A stretch of DNA of 64,000 nt. Origin: Opitutia bacterium UBA4506. Lineage in GTDB: Bacteria; Verrucomicrobiota; Verrucomicrobiia; Opitutales; Puniceicoccaceae. Positions 44,988 to 53,116 of this stretch are shown here, one piece after another. A program made the position numbers and the translations under genes. Each line of letters opens with the position of its first letter. Within the stretch, counting starts at the first letter, position 1. The DNA lies in contig DGMY01000043.1 of NCBI GenBank assembly GCA_002388665.1, forward strand, positions 62,001 to 126,000, read 5' to 3'. The notes below the pieces were generated by a model that was not told the DNA's origin, searched no databases, and was given only the letters and a program-made list of their open reading frames with translations.

Positions 44988-45818
44988 TCACAGGCGTTGT
45001 TTCCAGTCGGACGCGGGAGAAATCACACCAACCATGTGTCCGAGCAGAATTAGTGAGTTATAAAGACGCTTCTTTTCGGTTGGATTAAGGCTACTAATGA
45101 TAACAGCGGGTTGACTGGTTGGCAGTGAGACCTTGACCGTCAACTTCCGATTCCAAAGGCGAGAGTGATGCGCACACAGGTTCCTCAAATAGACCGTCTG
45201 TTGGAGAACGGAGCGCAAGCCGTCAACAGATAGGTCGTATGTGCGGGAAATCTTCTTCTTGTCCGAGTCGCGCACTATTCCGTCATAAAAGCGACTAAGA
45301 AGTCCAAATGACATGGCCTCAGAGATGACCCAAATCGGTGGGCGGAGTACCTGTTTTTCGAAGCGGAAGTGCGTGACAAAAACTTCCTTACTTCTGGAAA
45401 GCTCACGATCCAGAGATGCTAAATTATCCAAAAGATACTTTGCCGATACCTGCTTCTTCTTCTCTGTCGCTGTTAAATCACAAAAGACCGAGAGTTGCTC
45501 ATAGGCCTGTGCCCCGTATTTCTCCCCTAGCACGTGCGCCCAGCGAGCACGCACCGAAACTTCGACCGCTTTGCAAGCCTCACTGACCAGTTGGCGCAGA
45601 ATCCTGTCAAAAACATACAGCTCCCACAATTGCTCAAAGGTAGTGCCTGTCCGAAATTGATCGTGTGTATCCTGAAACGGAAAACGGTAGGCCGACAGAC
45701 GGTAATAATTGTGGTGCTCCAGCAAATGCAGCGCCTTGGCGTCATCTGCCACCACAAGCCCACGATCCTTCAGGATTTGCAGTTGCTCGGGGTAGGTTTT
45801 GAAGGGCTTCACACTCAT
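44988..45818 (-). CDS. Abi_2 (AbiD/AbiF-type) HEPN protein
   Basis: About 276 residues from the ATG at 45818, preceded by a G-rich run; an ATG at 45833 would add MWGAR and would start inside the upstream repeat. VKPFKTYPEQLQILKDRGL, LLEHHNYYRLSAYRFPFQD and FDRILRQLVSEACKAVEVSVRA are typical of Abi_2 (AbiD/AbiF). RNLCAHHSRLWNR (about 212-224) gives the HEPN R-x4-H RNase motif. Such proteins stop phage growth by killing or arresting the host, presumably by RNA cutting. Proteins of this type have, as I recall, been reported with structured RNA partners and as relatives of Cas13. The hairpin repeats directly upstream fit that. A 97-base gap precedes the DUF262 gene. Confidence 0.85.
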   Translation of the reverse strand: MSVKPFKTYPEQLQILKDRGLVVADDAKALHLLEHHNYYRLSAYRFPFQDTHDQFRTGTTFEQLWELYVFDRILRQLVSEACKAVEVSVRARWAHVLGEKYGAQAYEQLSVFCDLTATEKKKQVSAKYLLDNLASLDRELSRSKEVFVTHFRFEKQVLRPPIWVISEAMSFGLLSRFYDGIVRDSDKKKISRTYDLSVDGLRSVLQQTVYLRNLCAHHSRLWNRKLTVKVSLPTSQPAVIISSLNPTEKKRLYNSLILLGHMVGVISPASDWKQRL

Positions 45819-45831
45819 ACGCGCCCCCCAC

Positions 45832-45885
45832 ATACAAGAGACCCGCCAATTTGGGCTTCTGCGAGAGGCCTGGCGGGCTTTGTTG
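45832..45885 (-). repeat. 54-base hairpin repeat, Abi-proximal copy
   Basis: It aligns with 45961-46014 without gaps with about 9 mismatches, concentrated in the apical loop and at the edges. Stem arms are CCCGCCA at 45842-45848 and TGGCGGG at 45871-45877 on the plus strand. Inner pairing in this copy: TCT with AGA around CGC (minus strand). Confidence 0.75.
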
Positions 45886-45921
45886 CAGGTAATATCCCGC
45901 AGAATTCTCCCGCAGTCAAGG

Positions 45922-45941
45922 ACCGAAAAACGTTTTTCGGT
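45922..45941. other. 20-base perfect palindrome between the hairpin repeats
   Basis: ACCGAAAAACGTTTTTCGGT is a perfect palindrome. It could be an RNA hairpin with too small a loop, a protein-binding site, or a bidirectional terminator-like element. Its position midway between the two hairpin repeats suggests it belongs to the same unit. Confidence 0.6.
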
Positions 45942-45960
45942 TGGTCTAATCCTGCCTCCG

Positions 45961-46014
45961 ATACAAGTAACCCGCCAATTTGGGCATCGCTGATAGGCCT
46001 GGCGGGTATTGTTG
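45961..46014 (-). repeat. 54-base hairpin repeat, Mod-proximal copy
   Basis: Same layout as the copy at 45832. Stem arms CCCGCCA (45971-45977) and TGGCGGG (46000-46006) on the plus strand. The apical loop differs from the other copy but still pairs internally: ATC with GAT around AGC on the minus strand. The two copies are 129 bases apart. Confidence 0.75.
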
Positions 46015-46056
46015 ACTGGAAGTCTGGAACAAACATGCGGAGAGTCAAGACGCGAG

Positions 46057-47976
46057 CTATACAGTCCGGAACTGAACCTTGGCCGATTCCATGGTTTGGA
46101 CGGCGTTGGTTTTGAGTTGGTCGTTTTCGTGGAAGGCGGCGTCGAGGCAGATGCACTGGACGGGCTTGAGGGCGGCGATGGCCTTGATGGCCTCCTTGGT
46201 CAGTTCGTCGTCGAGGCAGATGATGAGCGCGCCCTCGGCGATGGAATAGGCCGACTTGTCCGCAATGCCGATTTTCTCGACCTTGGTGGTGAGTGGGAAA
46301 CCTGCTTTGAGGAGGAGTTCGTAGAGGATGTCTTCGGGCGTGGCTTTCGGATCGAGGTGGTTGATGTGCATTGCCAACTGCTGTTGGAGCCTCTCGGGCT
46401 CGGGCTCGTTGCCCTCCCACAGCTTGAAATTGGATTCGCTCAGTTTGAAGACCTTGAAGCCGAGGTCTGGTTTCTTGGCGTCTGACTCGAAGTCCAGTTG
46501 GCCGTCTTGTTCGGTTTCAATTTTCTTGATGACGCGGCGGATGCGCTCCTTGCCAATATCAGCAATGGTTTTGTAGCCCGCCTTGAGGGCTTCCGACTTC
46601 TCGTTGCATGGTTCAGGTAATTGCAGCATGATGAATTTTCGGATACCACCGTCTTTGGCATTGGAGTCGATTACAGCGTGTGCTGTTGCGCATGAACCTG
46701 AGAAGAAATCTAGAATTAAATCATCTTCGTTCGCAGCGATTTGAATCATGCGTCGAATTAATCTGACGGGCTTAGGAGTACTAAATATCTTTTTTCCGAT
46801 CAATCTACCTGTCTCTTTCTGTCCTTCGTCGTTATGACCAACTTCAGTGAACGGCCACCATGTGGAAGGTACGACACCATCTTGGATTTCAGATAAGAAC
46901 CTCTTCAGGCGAGGCTTCTCATAATTCATATCAGGGCCCCAATACAGTCGGTTCTCTTTGACCATCTGATTATGTTTATCTATTGAATATCTCCACACCG
47001 CATCTTCACTCGGCCAGACTTCCTCACCAGTCTTTGGATGAATGATTGGGTACCACAATGTGGGCCTTTCGCTACGTGACTTGTTGCTTACATAATTATC
47101 CGAACTCCAGTCTCCTCTCGGATCATTATCTAAATTCTTGTATCGCTGCAGCTGCTTCTCAACCCGTGGAAGTAGGTTTCGAGAAAACGAGTCACTTTGC
47201 CGATAAACAAGGATATGATCGTGCATTGGCGCAATGCCTGGATCGTCGTTCGATACGGCATATTTTTTCTGCCAAACTATGTTAGCTACGAAGTTCTCCT
47301 CGCCATAGATTTCATCACATATAGATCTGAGATTTTTTGCTTCGTTATCATCGATAGAAATGAGAATGACCCCATCATCAGCTAATAGATTCCGAGCTAG
47401 AAATAGCCGTGGATACATCATGTTCAGCCACTTGGAGTGGTAGCGTCCCTCAGTGTAAGAGTTCGTTGAGAACTTTCTCCCATGTGAATCGACCATACCC
47501 GTGTATTGCAGGTAGGTCTCCAGACTCTCAGTGAAGTTGTCGGGATAGACGAACTCGTTGCCCGTATTGTAGGGCGGGTCGATGTAAATCATCTTCACCT
47601 TGCCGAAGTAAGACTTCTGCAGGAGCTTGAGTACCTCAAGGTTGTCCCCCTCGATGAAGAGATTCTCGGTCTCGTCGAAGTTGACAGACTCCTCGCGGCA
47701 GGGCTTGAGCGTGCCCACGCTCGGTTGCTGAATCACTTTCAGCAGATTCGACTTTCCAGGCCACGAAAGCCCGAAGCGCTCGCCCTCGCGCTCCAAGACC
47801 TCGCCAAGGGACGCCTTAAGCTTCTCCCAGTCCACAGAGTGCTTCAGCTCTCCCGTCTTGGCATCCCGCGCCTCGGTGAATGCTTCGGGAAAAAGCTGCT
47901 TCAACTGCCGCCGCTTCTCCTCAGCAACGTCCATCGACTCAAGTGGGAATTTATGTGTTGTGGTTTCGGTGCTCAT
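46057..47976 (-). CDS. type III-like DNA methyltransferase, Mod subunit
   Basis: About 639 residues from the ATG at 47976, which overlaps the upstream stop as ATGA. YIDPPYNTGNEFVY (residues 131-144) is motif IV of an N6-adenine (D-P-P-Y) methyltransferase, and DLILDFFSGSCATAHAV near 420 is motif I, the order of beta-class/type III Mod enzymes. The segment between them should be the target-recognition part. It methylates host sites and guides Res. By eye the middle of the gene (about 46640-47460) is more AT-rich than either end, hinting at an exchanged recognition domain. Res is three genes downstream. Confidence 0.9.
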   Translation of the reverse strand: MSTETTTHKFPLESMDVAEEKRRQLKQLFPEAFTEARDAKTGELKHSVDWEKLKASLGEVLEREGERFGLSWPGKSNLLKVIQQPSVGTLKPCREESVNFDETENLFIEGDNLEVLKLLQKSYFGKVKMIYIDPPYNTGNEFVYPDNFTESLETYLQYTGMVDSHGRKFSTNSYTEGRYHSKWLNMMYPRLFLARNLLADDGVILISIDDNEAKNLRSICDEIYGEENFVANIVWQKKYAVSNDDPGIAPMHDHILVYRQSDSFSRNLLPRVEKQLQRYKNLDNDPRGDWSSDNYVSNKSRSERPTLWYPIIHPKTGEEVWPSEDAVWRYSIDKHNQMVKENRLYWGPDMNYEKPRLKRFLSEIQDGVVPSTWWPFTEVGHNDEGQKETGRLIGKKIFSTPKPVRLIRRMIQIAANEDDLILDFFSGSCATAHAVIDSNAKDGGIRKFIMLQLPEPCNEKSEALKAGYKTIADIGKERIRRVIKKIETEQDGQLDFESDAKKPDLGFKVFKLSESNFKLWEGNEPEPERLQQQLAMHINHLDPKATPEDILYELLLKAGFPLTTKVEKIGIADKSAYSIAEGALIICLDDELTKEAIKAIAALKPVQCICLDAAFHENDQLKTNAVQTMESAKVQFRTV

Positions 47977-48521
47977 GTGCAAATCAGTTTATTGAACTCA
48001 ACATAATTTGGAGAATCGATTTTCAGCATGCTTGCTGGGGAATCGTTTCTGCCTTGTTGGTCGATTCGTGTCTTTCGCTTTCTGAGGTTGACGCGAGTGA
48101 AGCATGCATACCGATGTGAACATGAGCGGAGAATGTTCCTCTCGCCCCAGAAATGCTCCGCGATCTCCGCACAGTAACCAATTAGGCAACGGGCTCCTTT
48201 TAGTTGATTCTCGATCTCAGAGGGGGACTCAGTTGAGCTTTTTAGCTCAACATATAGAACGTAGTAATTATCATTCTTTTGGGTAATAATCGCATAGTCT
48301 GCTCTCTTACACTCTGACTTGTAGCCCTTGAAAATCCGATCAGGTGCAGGGAAATAATCAGCCTTGATAACTATAGAGTCACTCGGAATGCCGCTAATCT
48401 TTAGTTTACAGCCCGCTTGGCCAGGTTCGGATAATTCAACGAAAGGCTTTGCCTTACTCGTATTAATTACGACTTTGGCCTGATCCTTAATCAAATCTTC
48501 GAAAAAAGCTTCCAGAGTCAT
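47973..48521 (-). CDS. small PD-(D/E)XK-like protein paired with AAA ATPase
   Basis: A 182-residue protein of no family I can name. KRADYAII (Asp75), YVLYVELKSST (Glu92, Lys94) and ENQLKGARCLIG (Gln106) follow the D, E-x-K, Q order of PD-(D/E)XK nucleases, so it could be the nuclease of a two-gene unit with the ATPase upstream. Only one base separates it from the ATPase stop, and it overlaps Mod by ATGA. The pair is visibly AT-richer than the restriction genes around it. Nuclease activity is inferred from residue spacing only. Confidence 0.6.
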   Translation of the reverse strand: MTLEAFFEDLIKDQAKVVINTSKAKPFVELSEPGQAGCKLKISGIPSDSIVIKADYFPAPDRIFKGYKSECKRADYAIITQKNDNYYVLYVELKSSTESPSEIENQLKGARCLIGYCAEIAEHFWGERNILRSCSHRYACFTRVNLRKRKTRIDQQGRNDSPASMLKIDSPNYVEFNKLICT

Positions 48522-48522
48522 G

Positions 48523-49908
48523 CTATCGGCCTCCCCAAACGAGTTTGTCCTGAATGCGATTCATCTCATCTATAGAGTCATCGAAACTTTTCACCTCAAT
48601 GCCCAGATCTGGACTGATGTCGGCTGCGACAAGAGTCTGGCATTTTGTGCGCTTGGTATTTCCGTCAAGAAGCTTAAGCTCCTCTGTTGCTACATAAACA
48701 CGGACTTTAGCTGGATCGAGAACCTCGTCAGCGATGTACCCTTCTTCTTCTTGGATGCGCCTAATATGCGGCTCCTTACGATGAAGCATTATTAGCGTAT
48801 TTAGCTCTTTAACGATGTAGTCACTATGAGTTGTCAAAAATATTTTTACCCCCAAATTCGAAAGCCTTGCAAGTAACCGAGCTACAAGGCGCTGATTTTT
48901 CGGATGTAAATTGAGTTCAGGTTCGTCTATCATTAGTATATCACCTTTTTCAGCGACATGACGTATGTAGAAACCAATATCTAACAGGGACCTAACAGCG
49001 CTCGACGATTCATCGAGAGTCAGCTTCGCTTTTCCTTTTTTTGGTATATAGTAGAGCTCGTCGTTTTTTGTGACTCGATACTCTCCACCAATTATATTTG
49101 CAAAATCCTTTAATATATCTTTATATTCACGAGCTATAAAGCTTTGTTTTTTCGAAATCTCCTCCAGCTGCCTGGCGAAGTCGACATTACTCTTAACCGC
49201 TAATGCATAGTCACTATATACTCGATTAAGCAAATCAAAAGGATTAATATCCTTATCCTTGTTAATCTGCTCAAGAATACGGTTCCTTGCAAAATTGAGT
49301 TCTTTACGAAAAATCGCGGCTCCCGTTCTTTCGGCACTGGCAATAAACGGATTGGGAAACAAATGCCCAAATATTATATCTTGGAGCGCTCCCGTTATCG
49401 CATGTTCCACAATATGCTTGGAAAGCTTAATTTTCTCACCTTCAACCAATAGGGTAATAGTGACAAAGGGATCGTTATGCTCCTTTTTTACGCTAAAAAT
49501 CTGGGTTTTAGCTGCCCCCATATTTCTTTCAAAAGGTGCTATTGGGTTTATATCCTGCTTCGATTCAATTGTAATTTGAAATTCTGCCTCTTCAAATCGC
49601 TTTTCGTCAGCGGCAAAGATCAAAGGAAGTTGTTCCTTAAATTGCTTACATCCATCCTTAATAATATAGCCTGCACGTTTCAGATAGTCATCCAAACTTA
49701 ATCGAATAACTCCCTCCGAGAATAATTGATCCATTTTCTCTCTTGGAACCGACATCCGAAACGCTTCACGCCAGAACGAGAGAAAACCAAATAACGCGTA
49801 GGTGGCGTAAGTTTTGCCTGTGTTATTCTCTCCACAGATTATAGTAATATCGCCAATCTCGAATTCGGCATCTTTTAGCGGCCCCAAATTTTTTATATGT
49901 ATTTTCAT
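48523..49908 (-). CDS. OLD-like AAA family ATPase
   Basis: About 461 residues from the ATG at 49908, with AAGGAA 6 bases upstream; the longer frame from 49935 overlaps the helicase gene. MKIHIKNLGPLKDAEFEIGD is the typical start of AAA_15/OLD-type ABC ATPases, then Walker A GENNTGKTY (26-34). The C-terminal half has DILMIDEPELNLHP (Walker B) and FLTTHSDYIVKELN (switch His). Unlike full OLD nucleases it has no Toprim domain, so the nuclease function is probably supplied by the next small gene. Similar ATPase-effector pairs act in phage defence. The sequence is AT-rich compared with neighbours. Confidence 0.82.
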   Translation of the reverse strand: MKIHIKNLGPLKDAEFEIGDITIICGENNTGKTYATYALFGFLSFWREAFRMSVPREKMDQLFSEGVIRLSLDDYLKRAGYIIKDGCKQFKEQLPLIFAADEKRFEEAEFQITIESKQDINPIAPFERNMGAAKTQIFSVKKEHNDPFVTITLLVEGEKIKLSKHIVEHAITGALQDIIFGHLFPNPFIASAERTGAAIFRKELNFARNRILEQINKDKDINPFDLLNRVYSDYALAVKSNVDFARQLEEISKKQSFIAREYKDILKDFANIIGGEYRVTKNDELYYIPKKGKAKLTLDESSSAVRSLLDIGFYIRHVAEKGDILMIDEPELNLHPKNQRLVARLLARLSNLGVKIFLTTHSDYIVKELNTLIMLHRKEPHIRRIQEEEGYIADEVLDPAKVRVYVATEELKLLDGNTKRTKCQTLVAADISPDLGIEVKSFDDSIDEMNRIQDKLVWGGR

Positions 49909-49919
49909 AAACGTTCCTT

Positions 49920-52793
49920 CTACAGCACCCTCCACTTAACGGTAAACAACTCTTCGACCTCTTCCTTCTGCTCGAGGCGAGAAGTAATATCGTCGAGCAA
50001 GGCATCTTTCTTCGTATTAATTTCCTTCTTGGCGCTATCGTATTCTTTCCAGCTCTCGTCGCGTTTGTCTTCCAGCCTACGGACCTGTTTTTCGATCTTC
50101 AATTTCTCAGCCAAATTTGCGCACTGTCTTGACAGCTTCTTCTGCTCCTTGATGGCGTCGTCTACCTCCTTGAGGTTGAGCTTCAGCGACTTGGCCTTGT
50201 CCTCGGCCCAAAGCTCAAGCTTCTCATTTTCCTCTTCAAAGTAGGCGGTGTTGGCCGCCTCGATGGTATTGAGAATATCCTGCTTGTTTTCAGACCAAAG
50301 TGCTTCGAGCCCTGCGCTTGCTTCGGCGGAAACATCAACGGGCTCAAAACATGCATTCAGATTGAAGAGCCGCTGGCATTGTTCGTTTTCAAGCTTTTGG
50401 CCGCACATGGAGAAGCCTGTGAACGAGAGGAATTCCTGCTCATCCAAAGTCGTCACTTTCACTCGGTGTAGAGTGAGCCAGCCTTCCTTGCCTCGAAGCG
50501 GCTCCAGGGCAGCTACCATGCTGGGGTAATGGCTCAGGTCAAACGTGAGGAGTGCCGTTGAAAGACTCTTTTGGGCGGCGACCCGGAGGACTGCTTGCGC
50601 GAGAGGGTGCCCACTGCGGTAGTAATGTGCGCTGGAGTCCTCCTGAACGAGGGTATATTGTCCCTTAGGGATCAGAGTGGGATGGAAGGGGTTGTTCCGC
50701 AAATAAAAATGCGACCCAGCGTCATTGAACTCAGCGGAGTTGTCCAAGACGTGACGGGTTACTTTCTCAAGAATTTGAGTCACACGATCGACGTAGGCAT
50801 TACCCTGCTCTTTGTTGAAGCGGAGCTTTTCTTGAACCTCATCGTCGAAGTTCGCGAGTAGCTTCTTCTGGGTACTCGAAAAGGCCTCATCGATGCTTTC
50901 TTTGAATTCGCGCTGGAGCTGGCCGAAGGCTTCCTGGATATCTTCTTCCTTGCGACAGGTCTGGTAAATCGCCGCAACGCGCTTCTCAAAATCGACGCCA
51001 GACTCAATGGCTCCCAGCACATCGTCACTGGCACCAAAGACACCACCGAACAAGTGCAGCTTTTCATCAAGCAACTCATACACCCGCTTGTCGGCTGCAT
51101 TATTCTTGTTGAGAAAGTTGACCACGACCACGTCGTATTTTTGTCCGAATCGGTGGCAGCGTCCGATCCGTTGCTCGATCCGCTGTGGGTTCCAGGGGAG
51201 ATCATAGTTGACGATAATTGAGCAGAACTGAAGATTGATCCCTTCCGAGCCTGCTTCAGTCGCGATCATCACCTTACCCTCCTCCCGGAAGAAATCGACG
51301 AGGGCGGAACGCATGTCCGCAGTCCGTGACCCCGTCACCTTATCGGAATCCTTGTGCCGCTCGATCCAGTTAGCGTAGATCTCACGGGACTTGGGGTCGG
51401 TATTGCTGCCGTTGAACAGAACAATGGAATCCTTCAAGTCGGTTTTTGACAGCACATCCAAAAGATAATCCTGGGTGCGCCGCGACTCAGTGAAGATGAT
51501 TGCTTTCTCAGCGGCTCCAAGCGACTTGGCCATTTCAAAGCCCTTTTTCAGGGCTGTGGAGAGTTTTTCCCCTTTCGCATTGTTTGTGATCGAGACGGCG
51601 AGACGACTGAATTTCTCAAGTTCCTCAATTTCGGTCGTGATGGCGTCCTTGTCGTCTGCTGTCAAAATGGCCGAGTCCTCGTCTTCGCCCCATTCATCAA
51701 GAATATCTTCCAAGCCTTCGAAATCCTCCTCCAGACCTTCGTCTTCGAGTAATTGGCCCTCTGCAGATTCGCTTTCTTTGAGTTTGCGCATCAGCTTGCG
51801 GCATAGGGAGTCCAAGGCACCAGCAATCGCATACGTCGAGGAGGCCAGCAACTTTCGCATGACCATCGTCATAAGCGAGCGCTGGCTTGCAGGAAGGGCC
51901 TGTAAATTATCACGGCGTAAATACTCGGAAACTTCGTTGTAGAGTCGTTGCTCGTCAGGGCCTGGGTGGAAATCCTGAGTGATGCAGCGGCGCTGAGTAT
52001 ATGGAACGTATTCTAGAACTTCCTGCCTGAGAGTACGGTGGCAAACGGGTTTGAGCCGAGAGCGGAGTTCATTGAACTGCTCCTCCGTGTTCATTCGGGA
52101 ATACGCCTTTCGAAAGCTCCTGAGATCACCGAAATGAAACTCATCAATGAAACTCACCAATCCATAGAGTTCATCGAGCTTATTCTGCATGGGGGTCGCC
52201 GTCAGCAAGACCTTCGGGGCACTGCGTAGAGCGATCTTCAGGTTATTGGCGATACGGTTGGTGTTCTTGTAGACATTCCTCAGTTTATGGGCTTCGTCGA
52301 TGACGACGAGGTCCCAGTGTGCGGTCATCAGTTGCTCATTGAGACGACTCGCAAAATGATAAGAGGTGATGACGACCTCGTCTTGAACGAAAGGATTTGG
52401 ACTACCTCCTGCTTCGGCCTGCTTATAGGTCCGAGCCTCCAGGATCATGGAAGGCAGATAGAATTTATCCCAGAGTTCCTGGTTCCACTGTTTTCTGAGG
52501 TTGGCAGGAACGATGATGAGGATGCGACGCTTTCGTTCGGCCCATTTCTGCGCAATGACCAGCCCGGCCTCGATGGTTTTCCCAAGCCCCACCTCGTCGG
52601 CCAAGATGACTCCTTTCGACAACGGTGAACGGAAGGCGAAGAGCGCGGCCTCAACTTGGTGGGGAGTGAGGACAATTTTCGCATCGCGCATGGTGCCCGC
52701 CAGCCTCTCCAATTTGTCGTCTCCACCACGTTTAAGTAGCTGATGCGCAAAATATTTCGCGTGGTAGTCGGTTATCCCGGAAACGGTGCTCAT
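49920..52793 (-). CDS. SNF2-family helicase, first gene of the defence operon
   Basis: A 957-residue Swi2/Snf2 ATPase. PHQVEAALFAF, ILADEVGLGKTIEAGLV (Walker A 66-73), VVIDEAHKLRN (DEAH 166-169), LLTATPMQN, ATEAGSEGINLQF and RIEQRIGRCHRFGQ are all present. An acidic linker near 350 and a long C-terminal coiled coil (about 830-940) are added. Related helicases lead many operons with a Mod methyltransferase and a type III Res, and resemble DISARM DrmD-type proteins; assignment to DISARM is not supported as its other genes are absent. It probably remodels or tracks on invading DNA. Start 140 bases from the right island repeat. Confidence 0.87.
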   Translation of the reverse strand: MSTVSGITDYHAKYFAHQLLKRGGDDKLERLAGTMRDAKIVLTPHQVEAALFAFRSPLSKGVILADEVGLGKTIEAGLVIAQKWAERKRRILIIVPANLRKQWNQELWDKFYLPSMILEARTYKQAEAGGSPNPFVQDEVVITSYHFASRLNEQLMTAHWDLVVIDEAHKLRNVYKNTNRIANNLKIALRSAPKVLLTATPMQNKLDELYGLVSFIDEFHFGDLRSFRKAYSRMNTEEQFNELRSRLKPVCHRTLRQEVLEYVPYTQRRCITQDFHPGPDEQRLYNEVSEYLRRDNLQALPASQRSLMTMVMRKLLASSTYAIAGALDSLCRKLMRKLKESESAEGQLLEDEGLEEDFEGLEDILDEWGEDEDSAILTADDKDAITTEIEELEKFSRLAVSITNNAKGEKLSTALKKGFEMAKSLGAAEKAIIFTESRRTQDYLLDVLSKTDLKDSIVLFNGSNTDPKSREIYANWIERHKDSDKVTGSRTADMRSALVDFFREEGKVMIATEAGSEGINLQFCSIIVNYDLPWNPQRIEQRIGRCHRFGQKYDVVVVNFLNKNNAADKRVYELLDEKLHLFGGVFGASDDVLGAIESGVDFEKRVAAIYQTCRKEEDIQEAFGQLQREFKESIDEAFSSTQKKLLANFDDEVQEKLRFNKEQGNAYVDRVTQILEKVTRHVLDNSAEFNDAGSHFYLRNNPFHPTLIPKGQYTLVQEDSSAHYYRSGHPLAQAVLRVAAQKSLSTALLTFDLSHYPSMVAALEPLRGKEGWLTLHRVKVTTLDEQEFLSFTGFSMCGQKLENEQCQRLFNLNACFEPVDVSAEASAGLEALWSENKQDILNTIEAANTAYFEEENEKLELWAEDKAKSLKLNLKEVDDAIKEQKKLSRQCANLAEKLKIEKQVRRLEDKRDESWKEYDSAKKEINTKKDALLDDITSRLEQKEEVEELFTVKWRVL

Positions 52794-52933
52794 GGGTTAC
52801 AGGCAAATAGGGTCGGATTTAGGCCGAAAAAATCAGCAGCATCGAGGCGGAGCAAGCTTTCTCGGGATGTATTCAACTATTTCGAATCCTATCTTTAAAT
52901 ATCCCAACAACGGAATAGGCAATCACGGACTGG

Positions 52934-53116
52934 CAGATATCGGGGACACCCACGACAGGTTTCGGGGACACCCATCGAGTTTCTGAAAATGACTGCCAGC
53001 GCCCTAACCCAATTTTCCCGCCCTCCCTCAAATCCGTCCCCTCTGACACGTCGGGACGCCATCCCACCGAGCACCCTATCCTTGCCAGAGAGAACGATGG
53101 GTGTCCTCGTTTACTC
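52934..53116 (+). repeat. 183-bp direct repeat, right copy
   Basis: Gap-free match to 40031-40213. Internal inverted arms CGGGGACACCCATCG (52963-52977) and CGATGGGTGTCCTCG (53095-53109). The small differences from the left copy are spread along the element, so the duplication is not brand new. The flanking bases outside the two repeats are unrelated. Confidence 0.85.

Larger units (their letters stand above)
45832..46014 (-). ncRNA. candidate structured RNA partner of the Abi_2 gene
   Basis: Between the Mod stop and the Abi start are two 54-base direct repeats (45832-45885 and 45961-46014) with a 20-base palindrome between them. In transcript sense each repeat folds as an outer 7-bp stem, CCCGCCA with TGGCGGG, and an inner GGC with GCC; the loop sequences differ, yet each copy keeps a small inner stem. 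Stems conserved with varying loops suggest RNA function. The Abi gene starts 14 bases from the nearer repeat. Read-through from the Mod operon or an own promoter is possible; no clear promoter was picked. Confidence 0.5.
40031..53116. mobile_element. defence island bounded by 183-bp direct repeats
   Basis: The two direct repeats at 40031-40213 and 52934-53116 enclose seven minus-strand genes, all readable as defence-related, and nothing else. Glycan genes resume on both sides. The ends of the gene cluster lie 64 bases from the left repeat and 140 from the right one. Recombination between the repeats would remove a circle of about 12.9 kb. No integrase or transposase was seen inside, so movement by an enzyme in the island is not shown. 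Calling it mobile is inference. Confidence 0.5.

Noticed and set aside
45832..46014. CRISPR-like array of two repeats
   Set aside because: Only two copies, repeat unit 54 bases with variable loops, and no Cas genes. It fits a duplicated RNA hairpin better than a CRISPR array.
45815..46420. Minus-strand 201-residue open frame with a repeated peptide (PARPxxxAQIGGxLV)
   Set aside because: It overlaps mod in another frame. The peptide repeat is explained by the 54-base DNA repeats being 129 bases apart, a multiple of three.
49920..52793. DISARM system
   Set aside because: Only the SNF2-type helicase resembles DISARM DrmD. DrmA, DrmB, DrmC and the DISARM methyltransferases are not present; Mod and Res are type III-like.
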